Of a DNA stretch of 64,000 bases, positions 8,525 to 17,854 are shown one piece after another (the first letter of the stretch is position 1; every line of letters begins with the position of its first letter). This DNA comes from Desertimonas sp963732335. Lineage in GTDB: Bacteria > Actinomycetota > Acidimicrobiia > Acidimicrobiales > Ilumatobacteraceae. Position numbers and translations under genes: made by a program. Below the pieces are notes generated by a model, which saw nothing but the letters and a program-made list of their open reading frames with translations, was not told the DNA's origin and ran no database searches. The stretch lies in NCBI GenBank assembly GCA_963732335.1, contig CAVSZO010000026.1, forward strand, positions 62,001-126,000, written 5' to 3'.

Positions 8525-10012
8525 ATGGCTCTCGACCCGCGCAGCCCGGTCATCGTCGGCGCCGGTCAGTACGTCCACCGTGCTTCCACGTTGGACGACG
8601 GCCTCGAGCCGGTCGCCTTGATGGTCGAGGCAGTGGGCGCTGCTGCCGCCGACGCGGGACTCGCCGGGGTGCCCCGGGTAGTCGACTCGATCCGAGTGGT
8701 CAACCTGCTGTCGTGGCGATACGGCAACCCGGGGTGGGTGCTGGCCCAGCGCCTCGGCATCGACGCTGCCGAGCTCGCCTACACCACCGCGGGTGGCAAC
8801 TCGCCGCAGGCACTCGTCAACCGCACTGCGCTGGACATCGCAGCTGGCCGTGTCGACCTCGTCGTGCTCGTCGGTGGCGAGGCATGGCGAACGCGCATGC
8901 GAGTCAAACAGGCGGGAAAGATCGTCGACTGGGCCAAAGCTCCCGAGACGGCGAAGCCGCTGACAATCGGCGACGAGCTCGACATGACACATCCGGCCGA
9001 GGCCACTCGGGGCATCTATCTTCCGGTGCAGGTGTATCCGTTGTTCGAATCGGCGATTCGCGCCGCGGCGGGAACGCCGCCGGACGAGCACATCGCCGAG
9101 ATCGCCGAGCTGTGGTCGCGGTTCAGCGCCGTGGCGGCTTCCAACCCGTACGCCTGGACGACCGAACCGATGACGCCCGAACAGATCGCCACAGTCACGC
9201 CCAGCAATCGCATCGTCGGGTTGCCGTACCGCAAGGTGATGAACGCCAACAACGACGTCGACATGGCCGCGGCGATCATCATGTGCTCCGTGCAGCGGGC
9301 CGCATCGCTGCGGATCCCCCGCCAACACTGGGTGTTTCCGCACGCTGGAACGGATTGCCACGAGCACGCCTACGTGTCCAACCGCTGGTCGTTGTCGGAG
9401 ACACCCGCGATCCGCGTCGGTGGACGCCGAGCTCTGGAGTTGGCCGGGGTGGGTATCGACGACATCGCCATCGTCGACCTGTACTCGTGCTTCCCGTCGG
9501 CTGTCCGCCTCGGCGCCGCGTCACTCGGCCTCGACGAAACGCGCCAGCTCACCCGCACCGGTGGGCTCAGCTTTGCGGGCGGACCATGGAACAACTACGT
9601 GATGCACGCCATCGCCACGATCGTCACTGAGCTGCGCGACCGCCCCGCGGACCGCGCCCTGGTGTGGGCCAACGGCGGCTACCTGACGAAGCACTCCTTC
9701 GGGATCTACTCGGCGGCACCGCCGCCGCACGGATTCCGCCACGACCACCCCCAGCGCGAGATCGACGATCTGCCGGCGCGCTCCCTGGCCGACGGCGACG
9801 ACGCCGGCACGGCCGATGCCGTGATCGAGGCATACACCGTGATGCACGAACGAGACGGTGCGCCGCAACAGGCGATCGCCGCCTGCTTCCTGCCCGACGG
9901 CCGGCGAGCTTGGGCGACATCGACCGAGCCGGGCACAGCCGCAGCGCTGACCGACGGTGAGTGGGTGGGCCGGTCGGTTCGTATCGATGGAACAGGAGCG
10001 CTCCATGTCTGA
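8525..10012 (+). CDS. Thiolase-family acetyl-CoA acetyltransferase-like protein
   Basis: This 495-residue protein has the thiolase fold. The N-terminus MALDPRSPVIVGAGQYVHR is followed by AGGNSPQALVNRTALDIAAG, DLVVLVGGEAWRTRMR, and a C-terminal lobe with ALELAGVGIDDIAIVDLYSCFPSAV and TGGLSFAGGPWNNYVMHA. It is like the long actinobacterial acetyl-CoA acetyltransferase/SCP-2-type proteins. At the usual position of the nucleophilic Cys the sequence reads VGGEAW, so a classical condensing mechanism is doubtful. Catabolism of a fatty or sterol-like acyl-CoA is the usual guess, but the substrate cannot be told. Its last bases overlap the next gene. Confidence 0.85.
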   Translation: MALDPRSPVIVGAGQYVHRASTLDDGLEPVALMVEAVGAAAADAGLAGVPRVVDSIRVVNLLSWRYGNPGWVLAQRLGIDAAELAYTTAGGNSPQALVNRTALDIAAGRVDLVVLVGGEAWRTRMRVKQAGKIVDWAKAPETAKPLTIGDELDMTHPAEATRGIYLPVQVYPLFESAIRAAAGTPPDEHIAEIAELWSRFSAVAASNPYAWTTEPMTPEQIATVTPSNRIVGLPYRKVMNANNDVDMAAAIIMCSVQRAASLRIPRQHWVFPHAGTDCHEHAYVSNRWSLSETPAIRVGGRRALELAGVGIDDIAIVDLYSCFPSAVRLGAASLGLDETRQLTRTGGLSFAGGPWNNYVMHAIATIVTELRDRPADRALVWANGGYLTKHSFGIYSAAPPPHGFRHDHPQREIDDLPARSLADGDDAGTADAVIEAYTVMHERDGAPQQAIAACFLPDGRRAWATSTEPGTAAALTDGEWVGRSVRIDGTGALHV

Positions 10013-10958
10013 ATACAACGTCGCGGTAGGCCGGCCGCGCATCATCCTCGACTGTGATCCCGGCCACGACGACGCCATCGCCATCGTCGTCGCCGCCCAC
10101 ACGTGCGACCTCATCGGCATCACCACGGTCGCCGGCAACGCCCCGCTCGACCGCACGACCCACAACGCCCTCGTCATGCGCGAGTTGCTCGACATCAACG
10201 TTCCCGTCCACGCCGGAGCGGCTCGACCGCTGATCGCCGAACCGGTTGCGGCCGCTGACGTCCACGGCTCCAGCGGGCTCGACGGCGCCGCCCTCCCCGA
10301 GCCGGCGCGTGCAGTCGAATCGGACGACGCCGCCGCCTTCATCGTCGACGCCTGCCGCAGTCAGCACGGCACGTGGATTGTCGGCGTCGGCCCGCTGACC
10401 AACGTGGCCCTCGCCCTGCGGCGCGCCCCGGATCTGGTTGACTCGATCGCCGGAATCTCGGTGATGGGTGGCGGGACGTTCGGCAACCGCAGTGCCGTCG
10501 GCGAGTTCAACATCTGGGCCGACCCCGAGGCGGCGGCCATCGTGTTCGGCTACGGCGGCCCGCTGGTGATGGCTGGACTCGACGTCACTCACCAGTTCCT
10601 CGCCACGTCCGACCGCATCGAGCGGGTCGGCGCTGTCGGTGGGCGGCTGGCCACAACGCTGGCGCAGCTGCTCACGTTCTTCTCCTCGGCCTACCGGGCC
10701 CGACACGATGACATCGGAGGCGCACCGATGCACGACGTGCTCGCCGTCCTCGCCCTCGCCGAGCCTTCCCTGTTCGAGCGTCGCCGCCGCCACGTCGCCA
10801 TCGAGACTTCCGGCCGGTTCACCCGTGGCATGACGGTGATCGATGAGCGGACCGTGCGCGATCGCCCGGACGCCAACTGCGACGTGTTGACGACCGTCGA
10901 CGCCGACCTCGCCTTCGAGCGAGTCCTCGCGGCGATCTCCGCGTTCTCCGTGGTCTGA
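10005..10958 (+). CDS. Inosine-uridine preferring nucleoside hydrolase
   Basis: This 317-residue calcium-dependent nucleoside hydrolase cleaves ribonucleosides to base and ribose. The signature DCDPGHDDAIA lies at residues 16-26, with later metal and substrate segments GVGPLTNVALAL, FNIWADPEAA and ISVMGGG. The ATG at 10005 is chosen because AGGAG lies just before it and the gene then overlaps the thiolase stop by 8 bases. An upstream in-frame ATG at 9957 has no such site. Confidence 0.93.
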   Translation: MSEYNVAVGRPRIILDCDPGHDDAIAIVVAAHTCDLIGITTVAGNAPLDRTTHNALVMRELLDINVPVHAGAARPLIAEPVAAADVHGSSGLDGAALPEPARAVESDDAAAFIVDACRSQHGTWIVGVGPLTNVALALRRAPDLVDSIAGISVMGGGTFGNRSAVGEFNIWADPEAAAIVFGYGGPLVMAGLDVTHQFLATSDRIERVGAVGGRLATTLAQLLTFFSSAYRARHDDIGGAPMHDVLAVLALAEPSLFERRRRHVAIETSGRFTRGMTVIDERTVRDRPDANCDVLTTVDADLAFERVLAAISAFSVV

Positions 10959-10983
10959 GCCCCACCTCTTAACATCGGCGTCG

Positions 10984-13191
10984 ATGGATCCCGACGACGA
11001 GGTGGTCGAGGCTGAGGTCGTCGATGGATTCGGCGACGACACCGTCGCAGCGGCGGGCGTTCGACCGGACGAGATCGAGGACGCCGAAGTGGTCGCTGTC
11101 GATAGCTCGTCAGCCGAGGCGCCGCTGAGCTTTCCACGGCTGCATGCCCGCACGCAGCGGTTCACCCTCGGCGAACCGCGCAACGTCGAGGTGACCGAGA
11201 CTGGCGCGCGGATTCTGATCCTGCGCAGTCGTCACGGGCAGGATCCGATCAACTGCCTCTGGGTGGTCGACGCGGCGAGCGGCGCCGAGCGCCTCCTCGC
11301 CGACCCCGTCGCTCTCATTGTCGACGACTCCTCTGCCCTCCCCCCGGACGAGCTGGCCCGCCGAGAGCGCACACGCGAAGCCGCCGGGGGAATCACCAGC
11401 TACGCCGTCGACCGGGACGGGACGCTCGCCGCGTTCGCTCTGGCCGGACGGCTGTTCGTCTGCGACATCGACTCCGGCGAGTGCCGCGAGCTGCCGGTCG
11501 ACGGGCCGGTGTTCGATCCCCGCCCGGATCCCGCTGGGCAGCGCATCGCCTACGTCAGCGGGCGAACGCTCCGCGTTGCCGAGCTCGACGGGTCGTGGCG
11601 CGTGATCGCCGGCGGAGACGACGAGCCCGAGACCGTCACGTGGGGAAGTGCCGACTTCATCGCTGCGGAGGAGATGCGCCGCCAGCGCGGCTACTGGTGG
11701 AGCCCAGACGGAACGACGATCGCCGCAACCCGCGTCGACACCTCCCCGATCTCTGCGGCGTGGATTGCCGATCCGGCGCAGCCGTCCGTCTCCCCACGAT
11801 CGGTCGCCTACCCATTCGCAGGGACCGACAACGCCGAGGTGTCGCTCCACCTCATCGGGCTCGACGGGGAGGTGGTCGACGTCGATTGGGACCGGGTCGG
11901 ATTCCCGTACCTCACAGAGGTGCAGTGGTCTGCAGCGGGTCTGATCATCTCGACGCAATCGCGTTCGCAGCAAGCACTCGAGATTCTCGACGTCGACGTC
12001 GACAGTGGCGCGACCGAGGTCCGCTTTGCCGACTATGACGATCGGTGGGTCGAGCTCGTCGCTGGTTCGCCGCGTCTCTGGACGGAGGGCGAGCTCGTCA
12101 ACTGCGCCGACCGGGACGGTGCTCGCCGCCTGCTCATCGATGGCGAGCCTGTCACCCCGGCCGACCTCCAGGTGCGCTCGGTCGTCGCCGCGGATCGCGG
12201 TGGTGTCGTCTTCGTCGCCAACCCGATCGACGACGCCACGGTGTCCCACGTGTGGCGCTACGACGGCGAGGGCCTCGCCGCATTGACGGACGAACCGGGC
12301 GTGCACACCGCATCCGCCGCCGGGGGCACGGTGGTCATCCGCACCGCCACGTTCGACGAGCCGCGGGCCTTCTGGGACACCCTCGACGGCATCGAGCTGT
12401 CGTCGGTGGCGGCGACGCCGAACCTGGCGCTCAACGCATCGGTGCACTTCTTCGGGGCGCGTCGGCTGGCGACGACGGTGCTCCTGCCGAACGGTCACGA
12501 CGGCACCCCATTGCCCGTGTTGCTCGATCCGTACGGAGGCCCGCACGCCCTGCGTTCACTGCGATCGCACCTGCCGCACCTCGTCTCGCAATGGTTCGCC
12601 GACCATGGCTTTGCTGTCGTCGTCGTCGACGGCCGGGGGACGCCGGGACGGGGCACCGAGTGGGAGCGGGCGATCCACGGCGACATCGCCACGAACCCGC
12701 TGGAAGACCAGATCGACGCCCTCGAGCAGGCCGCCGCCGAGCTCGGCTGCCTCGACCTCGAACGTGTCGCCATCCGCGGCTGGAGCTTCGGCGGGTACCT
12801 CGCCGCCTTGGCGGTGCTGCTGCGCCCCGACCGCATCCACGCAGCCGTCGCCGGCGCGCCGGTCACCGAGTGGCGGCTCTACGACACGCACTACACGGAG
12901 CGCTACCTCGGCGACCCGACGGTGCAGCCCGAGGTCTACGACGGGTCCTCCCTGCTACCCCTCGCCGCCGGCCTGTCCCGTCCCTTGCTCTTGATCCACG
13001 GGCTCGCCGACGACAACGTCTTCGCCGCCCACACCCTGCAGCTCTCGTCAAGGCTGCAGGCAGCCGGACGGCCCCACGAGGTGTTACCGCTCGTCGGCGT
13101 CACGCACATGACGCCGCAGGAGATCGTCGCCGAGAACCTACTGCTCCACCAACTGGACTTCCTCCGCCGCGCCCTCGGCCTGGAGGACTAA
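10984..13191 (+). CDS. S9-family prolyl oligopeptidase / dipeptidyl peptidase IV-like
   Basis: This 735-residue serine peptidase has an N-terminal beta-propeller (about 50-480, with DPP4-like RRQRGYWWSPDGTTIAATRV) and a C-terminal alpha/beta-hydrolase domain. The nucleophile is in GWSFGGYLAA (Ser about 600), the acid in GLADDN (about 674) and the base in GVTHMTP (about 707). The Glu pair in FIAAEEMRR resembles the N-terminal-amine-binding motif of DPP4, so it probably removes dipeptides. No signal peptide is seen, so it is likely cytoplasmic. The first 40 residues are acidic and poorly conserved-looking. Confidence 0.92.
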   Translation: MDPDDEVVEAEVVDGFGDDTVAAAGVRPDEIEDAEVVAVDSSSAEAPLSFPRLHARTQRFTLGEPRNVEVTETGARILILRSRHGQDPINCLWVVDAASGAERLLADPVALIVDDSSALPPDELARRERTREAAGGITSYAVDRDGTLAAFALAGRLFVCDIDSGECRELPVDGPVFDPRPDPAGQRIAYVSGRTLRVAELDGSWRVIAGGDDEPETVTWGSADFIAAEEMRRQRGYWWSPDGTTIAATRVDTSPISAAWIADPAQPSVSPRSVAYPFAGTDNAEVSLHLIGLDGEVVDVDWDRVGFPYLTEVQWSAAGLIISTQSRSQQALEILDVDVDSGATEVRFADYDDRWVELVAGSPRLWTEGELVNCADRDGARRLLIDGEPVTPADLQVRSVVAADRGGVVFVANPIDDATVSHVWRYDGEGLAALTDEPGVHTASAAGGTVVIRTATFDEPRAFWDTLDGIELSSVAATPNLALNASVHFFGARRLATTVLLPNGHDGTPLPVLLDPYGGPHALRSLRSHLPHLVSQWFADHGFAVVVVDGRGTPGRGTEWERAIHGDIATNPLEDQIDALEQAAAELGCLDLERVAIRGWSFGGYLAALAVLLRPDRIHAAVAGAPVTEWRLYDTHYTERYLGDPTVQPEVYDGSSLLPLAAGLSRPLLLIHGLADDNVFAAHTLQLSSRLQAAGRPHEVLPLVGVTHMTPQEIVAENLLLHQLDFLRRALGLED

Positions 13192-13198
13192 CGTCGCC

Positions 13199-13597
13199 GT
13201 GGTGGAGGACCGCCTCAAGGAGCTGTATCGCGGCGTGGCGGTACACGCCACGGCCGACCGTGAGCACATGGCGGCGCTCGAACTGCTGGCGCTGGTGATG
13301 CTCGCCGACTCGCACCTCGGCGACGATGAGCTCGATGTGCTGCGTGAACTCACCGAAGACTGGCGTGGCAAGGCCTTCTCGTTCGAGCAGTACCTCGGTC
13401 CTGCGGTGGCGAAGGCCCGCCAGGCGTTCCGTGACCAGACGGTTACGGAATTCCTCGACGACGTCGACTCTCGCATCACCTCGCGCATCCTGCGCAAGGC
13501 GTTGTTCTCGGCAGCCCGCCAGATCACTGGCGCCGACGGGACCGTCAGCAACGGCGAGCACGATCTCCTCGCCGACATCGCTGTGCGCTTCGCCTGA
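13199..13597 (+). CDS. TerB-like (tellurite-resistance-type) helical protein
   Basis: This is an all-helical protein of about 132 residues with the TerB/DjlA pattern of two acidic repeats: LALVMLADSHLGDDELDVLRE and then ARQITGADGTVSNGEHDLLADIA. In each, the D/E residues lie in a metal-binding-like loop. Adjacent GTG codons at 13199 and 13202 are both possible starts. It is 7 bases after the peptidase stop, so it is co-transcribed. A role in tellurite resistance is not implied; these domains are common stand-alone proteins of unknown function. Confidence 0.72.
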   Translation: MVEDRLKELYRGVAVHATADREHMAALELLALVMLADSHLGDDELDVLRELTEDWRGKAFSFEQYLGPAVAKARQAFRDQTVTEFLDDVDSRITSRILRKALFSAARQITGADGTVSNGEHDLLADIAVRFA

Positions 13598-13619
13598 CCG
13601 CCTGCGCGCCCGTCGAACG

Positions 13620-13658
13620 GGGGAAGATCCGTCGCGGATGTCGATACGAATCTTCCCC
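13620..13658. terminator. Bidirectional terminator-like inverted repeat
   Basis: GGGGAAGAT at 13620-13628 pairs exactly with ATCTTCCCC at 13650-13658, and an inner ATCCG/CGGAT pair (13627-13638) can stack within it. It lies between two convergent gene ends (13597 and 13677), where a shared terminator is expected. No clear U-tract is present on either side. Confidence 0.5.
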
Positions 13659-13676
13659 AGATGGTGACCCCCCGGG

Positions 13677-14522
13677 TCAGCGGAGGCGGGCGAGGGCGAC
13701 CCGGTCGCGGCCGGCCAGATCGGGCCGGATCTCGACCGCCGTGTAGGACGGAGCCGCGAGCAGCTCGGCGACGGCGCGACCCTGGTCGGCGCCGATTTCG
13801 AGGACGAGCCAGCCTCCGTGACGAATCCACCGCGGCGCGGCGGCGACGATCTCGCGGATCGCGTCGAGCCCGTCCGGGCCGGCGAACAGGGCGATCGGTG
13901 GCTCCCACGCCCGCACGGCAGCTTCGACCTCGGGCGAGTCGTCGGCGATGTACGGCGAGTTGGCCACCGCGAGGTCGAGCGCCGTTCCTGCCGGTAGGGC
14001 GTCGAACCACGAGCCCGTAGCGATGCGCACGTTGCGGCCGCGCCGACCGAGTCCGGCGAGGTTTGCGCGGGCGACGTTGACGGCGTCAGCACTGGTGTCG
14101 GTCATCCACACGGTGACGCCATCGAGCGGCAACTCGTCGGCGAGCGCCAGCCCGATCGCACCGGAACCCGTGCCGAGATCGGCGACCGTCAACGGGCGCG
14201 GCAACGTCCGCGCCAACTCCAGGGCAACACCGGCGACGACTTCGGACTCCGGACGAGGAATCAAGACCCGGCGGTCGACGGCGAGATCGAGCCGGCGGAA
14301 GCTCCAGTGGCCGAGCACGTACGCCAGCGGCTCGCCACCCAGATGACGTGCGACCATCGCATCGAGGTGGGCGATCATGGGCGCGGACGCCGGTTCATCG
14401 AGCATGCCGTCGAGGCCGCCAGGTCTCGTGTCTGCGCCAGAGGCCTCCTCGCACAACCAGCGGGCGACCGGGTCACCGACCCGGCCTCGGGCCTGTTGGT
14501 GGAGCTCGCGCCAGTCAACCAT
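13677..14522 (-). CDS. prmC: Release factor glutamine methyltransferase
   Basis: This 281-residue SAM-dependent enzyme methylates the Gln of the GGQ motif in RF1 and RF2. It starts MVDWRELHQQARGRVGDP, then GHWSFRRLDLAVDRRVLIPRP, motif I VADLGTGSGAIGLALA, and motif IV, which reads VANSPYIADDSP here. The canonical substrate-binding NPPY is thus NSPY; this could be a real variant or a base error. The start overlaps prfA by 8 bases, the usual prfA-prmC coupling. Confidence 0.95.
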   Translation of the reverse strand: MVDWRELHQQARGRVGDPVARWLCEEASGADTRPGGLDGMLDEPASAPMIAHLDAMVARHLGGEPLAYVLGHWSFRRLDLAVDRRVLIPRPESEVVAGVALELARTLPRPLTVADLGTGSGAIGLALADELPLDGVTVWMTDTSADAVNVARANLAGLGRRGRNVRIATGSWFDALPAGTALDLAVANSPYIADDSPEVEAAVRAWEPPIALFAGPDGLDAIREIVAAAPRWIRHGGWLVLEIGADQGRAVAELLAAPSYTAVEIRPDLAGRDRVALARLR

Positions 14523-15594
14523 CGCCGTCGGCGAGCTGGCGGGTTCGTTCGTCGGCAGCAAGGGCGGCAACCACGTCGTCGAGGTCTCCCGCAAGCACGT
14601 CGGCAAGACGGTAGATGGTGAACCCAATGCGGTGATCGGTGAGCCGGTTCTCCTTGAAGTTGTACGTCCGGATCTTCTCACCGCGCCCGCCCCCGCCGAC
14701 CTGCGCACGCCGCGATGCCGACCGCTCAACGTCGCGCTCGTGTTCGGCCAACTCGAGCAGGCGCGAGCGCAACACCGTCATCGCTCTGTTGCGGTTCTGC
14801 AGCTGGCTCCGCTCGTCCTGCATCGACACGACGATGCCGGTCGGCAGGTGGGTGATGCGGACCGCCGAGTCGGTGGTGTTGACACTCTGGCCACCGGGTC
14901 CACTCGACCGGTAGACGTCGATCTGCAGGTCCTTGTCGTCGATCTGCACGTCGATCTCGTCGGCCTCGGGCAGAACCATGACGGTGGCCGAGGACGTGTG
15001 GATCCGCCCCTGGCTCTCGGTGATGGGCACCCGCTGCACGCGGTGGCCGCCACCCTCGTACTTGAACGCCGGCCAGGCCCGCTCACCGGAAACGAGGAAG
15101 GTCACGCCGTTGTACCCGCCACGGTCGCTCACATCGGCCGCCAGCGTCTCGGTGCGCAGGCCGTGCCGCCCTGCATAGGCGAGGTACATCTCGTAGAGGT
15201 CGCGGGCGAACAGGTTGGCCTCCTCACCACCTTCGGCGCCACGGATCTCGACGATGACGTTGCGACCGGCGTGCGGATCGGGCGTGATCATCAACTCGGC
15301 AAGCTGCGCGGCGACGGCGGCCAACGCTTCGTTGGTGGCCGCCAGCTCGGCCTCGAGCAGGTCACGTTCGTCTCCGGTCGCCTGGGTGAGCAGCTCCCGG
15401 GCGGCCTCGGCGTCGGCGAGCAGCGCTCGCTCCCGACGCGCTACGTCGACAACCGGTGTCAGTTCGTGATAGCGGCGGCTGACGGTGCGCAGCTCGGCGG
15501 GATCGGCCGTGAGCGCCGGATCGGCGAGACGTGCCTCGAGGTCGGCGTGTTCCTGCTCGAGGGCAGCGAGGCGACTGGCGATCTGATCGGTCAT
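14515..15594 (-). CDS. prfA: Peptide chain release factor 1
   Basis: RF1 terminates translation at UAA and UAG. The protein is about 359 residues: an N-terminal coiled coil, the class-1 core with RVPITESQGRIHTSSATV (the Pro-Ile-Thr is the tripeptide discriminator of RF1), and the catalytic RSSGPGGQSVNTTDSAV segment with GGQ around residues 232-234. RF2's SPF motif is absent. The start is MTDQIAS at 15594; MPMTD at 15600 is equally possible. It overlaps prmC, whose product modifies it. Confidence 0.97.
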   Translation of the reverse strand: MTDQIASRLAALEQEHADLEARLADPALTADPAELRTVSRRYHELTPVVDVARRERALLADAEAARELLTQATGDERDLLEAELAATNEALAAVAAQLAELMITPDPHAGRNVIVEIRGAEGGEEANLFARDLYEMYLAYAGRHGLRTETLAADVSDRGGYNGVTFLVSGERAWPAFKYEGGGHRVQRVPITESQGRIHTSSATVMVLPEADEIDVQIDDKDLQIDVYRSSGPGGQSVNTTDSAVRITHLPTGIVVSMQDERSQLQNRNRAMTVLRSRLLELAEHERDVERSASRRAQVGGGGRGEKIRTYNFKENRLTDHRIGFTIYRLADVLAGDLDDVVAALAADERTRQLADGDG

Positions 15595-15676
15595 GGGCAA
15601 CGGGGCACGGGTCAGCCGGTGGGGCTAGCTGCGGCAACGCGAGGCTACCGGCTCGATCGTTTCGAAAGATTCTGCG

Positions 15677-15704
15677 TTGATATGACTCAAGTTTTCTGTA
15701 TCAT
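15677..15704 (+). promoter_or_regulatory. Sigma70-type promoter for hsp20
   Basis: TTGATA (15677-15682) and TATCAT (15699-15704) are separated by 16 bases and lie 45 bases before the hsp20 ATG. The local drop in GC marks the spot clearly. An ACTCAAG heptamer (15685-15691) in the spacer matches half of the HspR-binding HAIR element, but no properly placed second half is visible. Confidence 0.5.
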
Positions 15705-15748
15705 CATTTCGTAGCTATCAACCCCCAACCTTGTTCAAGGAGATTCAG

Positions 15749-16225
15749 ATGCTGCTGACGACTGTTCCCGTGCGGCCCGTTCGCACCAGTGCGTTCGATC
15801 GCCGATTTGACAGGACGTTCGACCGGAGGATCGCCCACCTCGCCAACCTCGCCTTCGGCACCGGCACGTTCCAGCGGCCGGCCACCCCGGCGGTCTCGGC
15901 GACCTGGAACGACGGCGCCTACGTGCTGACCGCCGACGTCCCGGGCGTGCCCGAGGAGGCCCTCTCCGTGTCGGTCACTGGACGCACGCTCGTCCTCGAC
16001 GTTTCCACCGACAACCTCACCTGGAACGAGCGGATCCGCCTGCCGCACACCCTCGACATCGAGGCAGTGACAGCGAATTACGCCAACGGCCGGCTCACCG
16101 TCACCGTGCCTGTGGCGCCCGAGGCTCAGCCGCGCAAAGTCGAGATCGCCATCGGCGCAGCCGCCGCGGCACAGCTCGACCCTGGTGATCAGCCCGCCGG
16201 CAGCGCGACCAACGACACCGAGTGA
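15749..16225 (+). CDS. Hsp20/alpha-crystallin small heat-shock protein
   Basis: This 158-residue ATP-independent holdase starts MLLTTVPVRPVRTSAFDR. The alpha-crystallin domain begins at PAVSATWNDGAYVLTADVPG, the family's LxVDVPG region, and ends with NGRLTVTVPVAPEAQPRKVE. The typical IXI tail is weak or absent. The ATG at 15749 is chosen because AAGGAG sits 7 bases upstream; a TTG further up lacks a site. Its 3' end overlaps the end of the convergent minus-strand gene by 37 bases. Confidence 0.93.
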   Translation: MLLTTVPVRPVRTSAFDRRFDRTFDRRIAHLANLAFGTGTFQRPATPAVSATWNDGAYVLTADVPGVPEEALSVSVTGRTLVLDVSTDNLTWNERIRLPHTLDIEAVTANYANGRLTVTVPVAPEAQPRKVEIAIGAAAAAQLDPGDQPAGSATNDTE

Positions 16226-17231
16226 CGGAGCTGGCCCGCCAGCTCCGTGGTGACCGGTAGGAGATCTCGTTCGGGAAGAACGACCATGGTCTCCACCGCT
16301 GAACTCCCTCCCCCCATCCCGACGCCCGCCGCAAGGCGGGCGTCGGCCGCGTAGGGGATGACGTCGAGATCGACACCGACGGTGCAGACGATCACGACCG
16401 GCGTGCCGTCGACGCGTCGGCCGATGGCTGTGCATGGCGATCGGTGCTTGAGTCCCCGGCGCGGCACCGGCGGCTCGGCAGGACGAACTGAGTCCATCTC
16501 GACGAGCCATGGCTCGTGTTGGAGTCGCCAGCGCAACTGCCGCTCCGGTGCCAAGCGATTCAACGGATGTCCGGCCGCCTCCGCGTGACGCGCTTTCGCC
16601 ACCGCTGCCACCACGCCGGCGAGCGCAGTGCGGGTGGGCACGTCGCCGTGGATGATGGCGAAGGCGTCGCGGTCGTGAGCCCCGACGCCGACCTCGAGCC
16701 GGACGCTCGGAGAGCCACCGTCATCGCCGCCGCCGTCGACGTCGACGACCCTGCAGACCTCGAGACCGCCGACCTCGCCGGTGACCACGCCGTGCTCGAC
16801 GACGACGGAAGCTCCGGCGGCGTCGATGTCAGGGACGAAGGCGAGGTGTGAGGCCGGCGCATGCGGCGGCGCACTGACCTCGGCGGCCGGCACCGGTTGC
16901 AGCTGACGACCGTCCAGCGTCCACACACGGATCGGCAGCGAGAACTCGGCGGCGCGACGAGCGGCGACGGTGAGCGGGACGTCGGCGAGGAGGTCGATCT
17001 CCGTGGCGCCGTTGCGCACGCGCCCACACGATCGCCGGCCCGAGCCCGGTCCCGTCGTCGATGTCGGTGTCGAGCAGCACCCACGCCTGTTCACCGGCGA
17101 GCAGGGCGGCGCCCGGGGGAAACGCTCCTGGTGCGAGTGGGCCGTCGCCCGCTTGGTCGCGGACGATTGCAGCCAGCTTGGTGGCCAGCAGTCGTGCGCG
17201 GCGATCGACCGGGCTCGCCGGAACTCGTCAT
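16189..17231 (-). CDS. Conserved hypothetical protein in the rpmE-prfA interval (two frame breaks)
   Basis: When joined over two breaks this is a protein of about 346 residues of unknown function. It starts MTSSGEP at 17231. Breaks lie near 17208 (CCC then G, both Pro) and near 17021 (CGT then G, both Arg), each one extra third-position base. Recognisable stretches include LLATKLAAIVRDQAGDG, WVLLDTDIDDGTGLGPAIVW, ATEIDLLADVPLTVAARRA and the C-terminus TELAGQLRHSVSLVALPAG. No catalytic motif is evident and no membrane helix is seen. It sits between rpmE and prfA on the same strand and ends inside the convergent hsp20 gene. Confidence 0.7.
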
Positions 17232-17256
17232 GTCGTCGCCAATCGGCGACGACCCA

Positions 17257-17475
17257 TCACTTGCTGGCGCGCTTGCGCTCGCCGTAGCGCTTGTTGAAGC
17301 GCTCGACGCGGCCGCCGGAGTCGACCAGCTTCTGCTTGCCGGTGAAGAACGGGTGGCACTCATTGCAGAGCTCGACGTGCAGCTCACCAGGCTTGGTGGA
17401 GCGCGTCGTGAACGTGTTGCCGCACGAGCAGCGCACGGTGGTCTCGCCGTAGGTGGGGTGAACGTCAGTCTTCAT
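17257..17475 (-). CDS. rpmE: 50S ribosomal protein bL31 (zinc-binding type)
   Basis: This 72-residue protein starts MKTDVHPTYGETTVRCSCGN. Cysteines in RCSCGNTF and LCNECHPFFTG form the zinc site, so this is the C+ form replaced by a zinc-free paralogue under zinc limitation in many actinobacteria. An upstream in-frame start exists but the family start is MKxxxHP. Confidence 0.97.
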   Translation of the reverse strand: MKTDVHPTYGETTVRCSCGNTFTTRSTKPGELHVELCNECHPFFTGKQKLVDSGGRVERFNKRYGERKRASK

Positions 17476-17591
17476 GGCATCTCCGTGGAAATCGGGCACT
17501 TCATTGTACCGGCAGGCACCTTCCGGATGGCGTTCTCTGGTCGCTTCGCGGCCAGTTCTGGGCTCTCCTCACTCATCCGTGGGTTCAATCG

Positions 17592-17775
17592 CGTGCTGCG
17601 TCGGAGTCGTTGAGCTCCGGAAGCAGCACGAACCGGCCGTCGCGACGGTTGCGAGGATGGTCGTGCTGGGCATCGGAGTGTCACCTGCACACACGGTGCG
17701 CCGGAAACACTCCGATGCGGCCGACGCCACCACCGCGATGAGAGTTCCGCGCTGATAGCACGCACAACTCTCATC
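17592..17775. repeat. Three successive inverted repeats between rho and rpmE
   Basis: The 411-base gap between rpmE and rho has no gene. It holds CGTGCTGC/GCAGCACG (17592-17599 with 17623-17630, plus inner CGGAG/CTCCG), CATCGGAGTGT/ACACTCCGATG (17671-17681 with 17707-17717, 11 bp perfect) and GATGAGAGTT/AACTCTCATC (17737-17746 with 17766-17775, 10 bp perfect). A fourth hairpin follows at 17855. The arms differ in sequence, so these are not copies of one element. They could be an rpmE leader structure or stacked terminators after rho. Confidence 0.6.
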
Positions 17776-17854
17776 TCGTCGTCGACACTGACGGAAGAGA
17801 TGCTTCGTCCCGTCCGGTGGGCGGCTCCGCCGCCCGCCTGACGGTGCCACGAAC

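Noticed and set aside
15677..15704. An HspR HAIR operator before hsp20
   Set aside because: Only one half-site (ACTCAAG) is present; no partner half is at the right distance.
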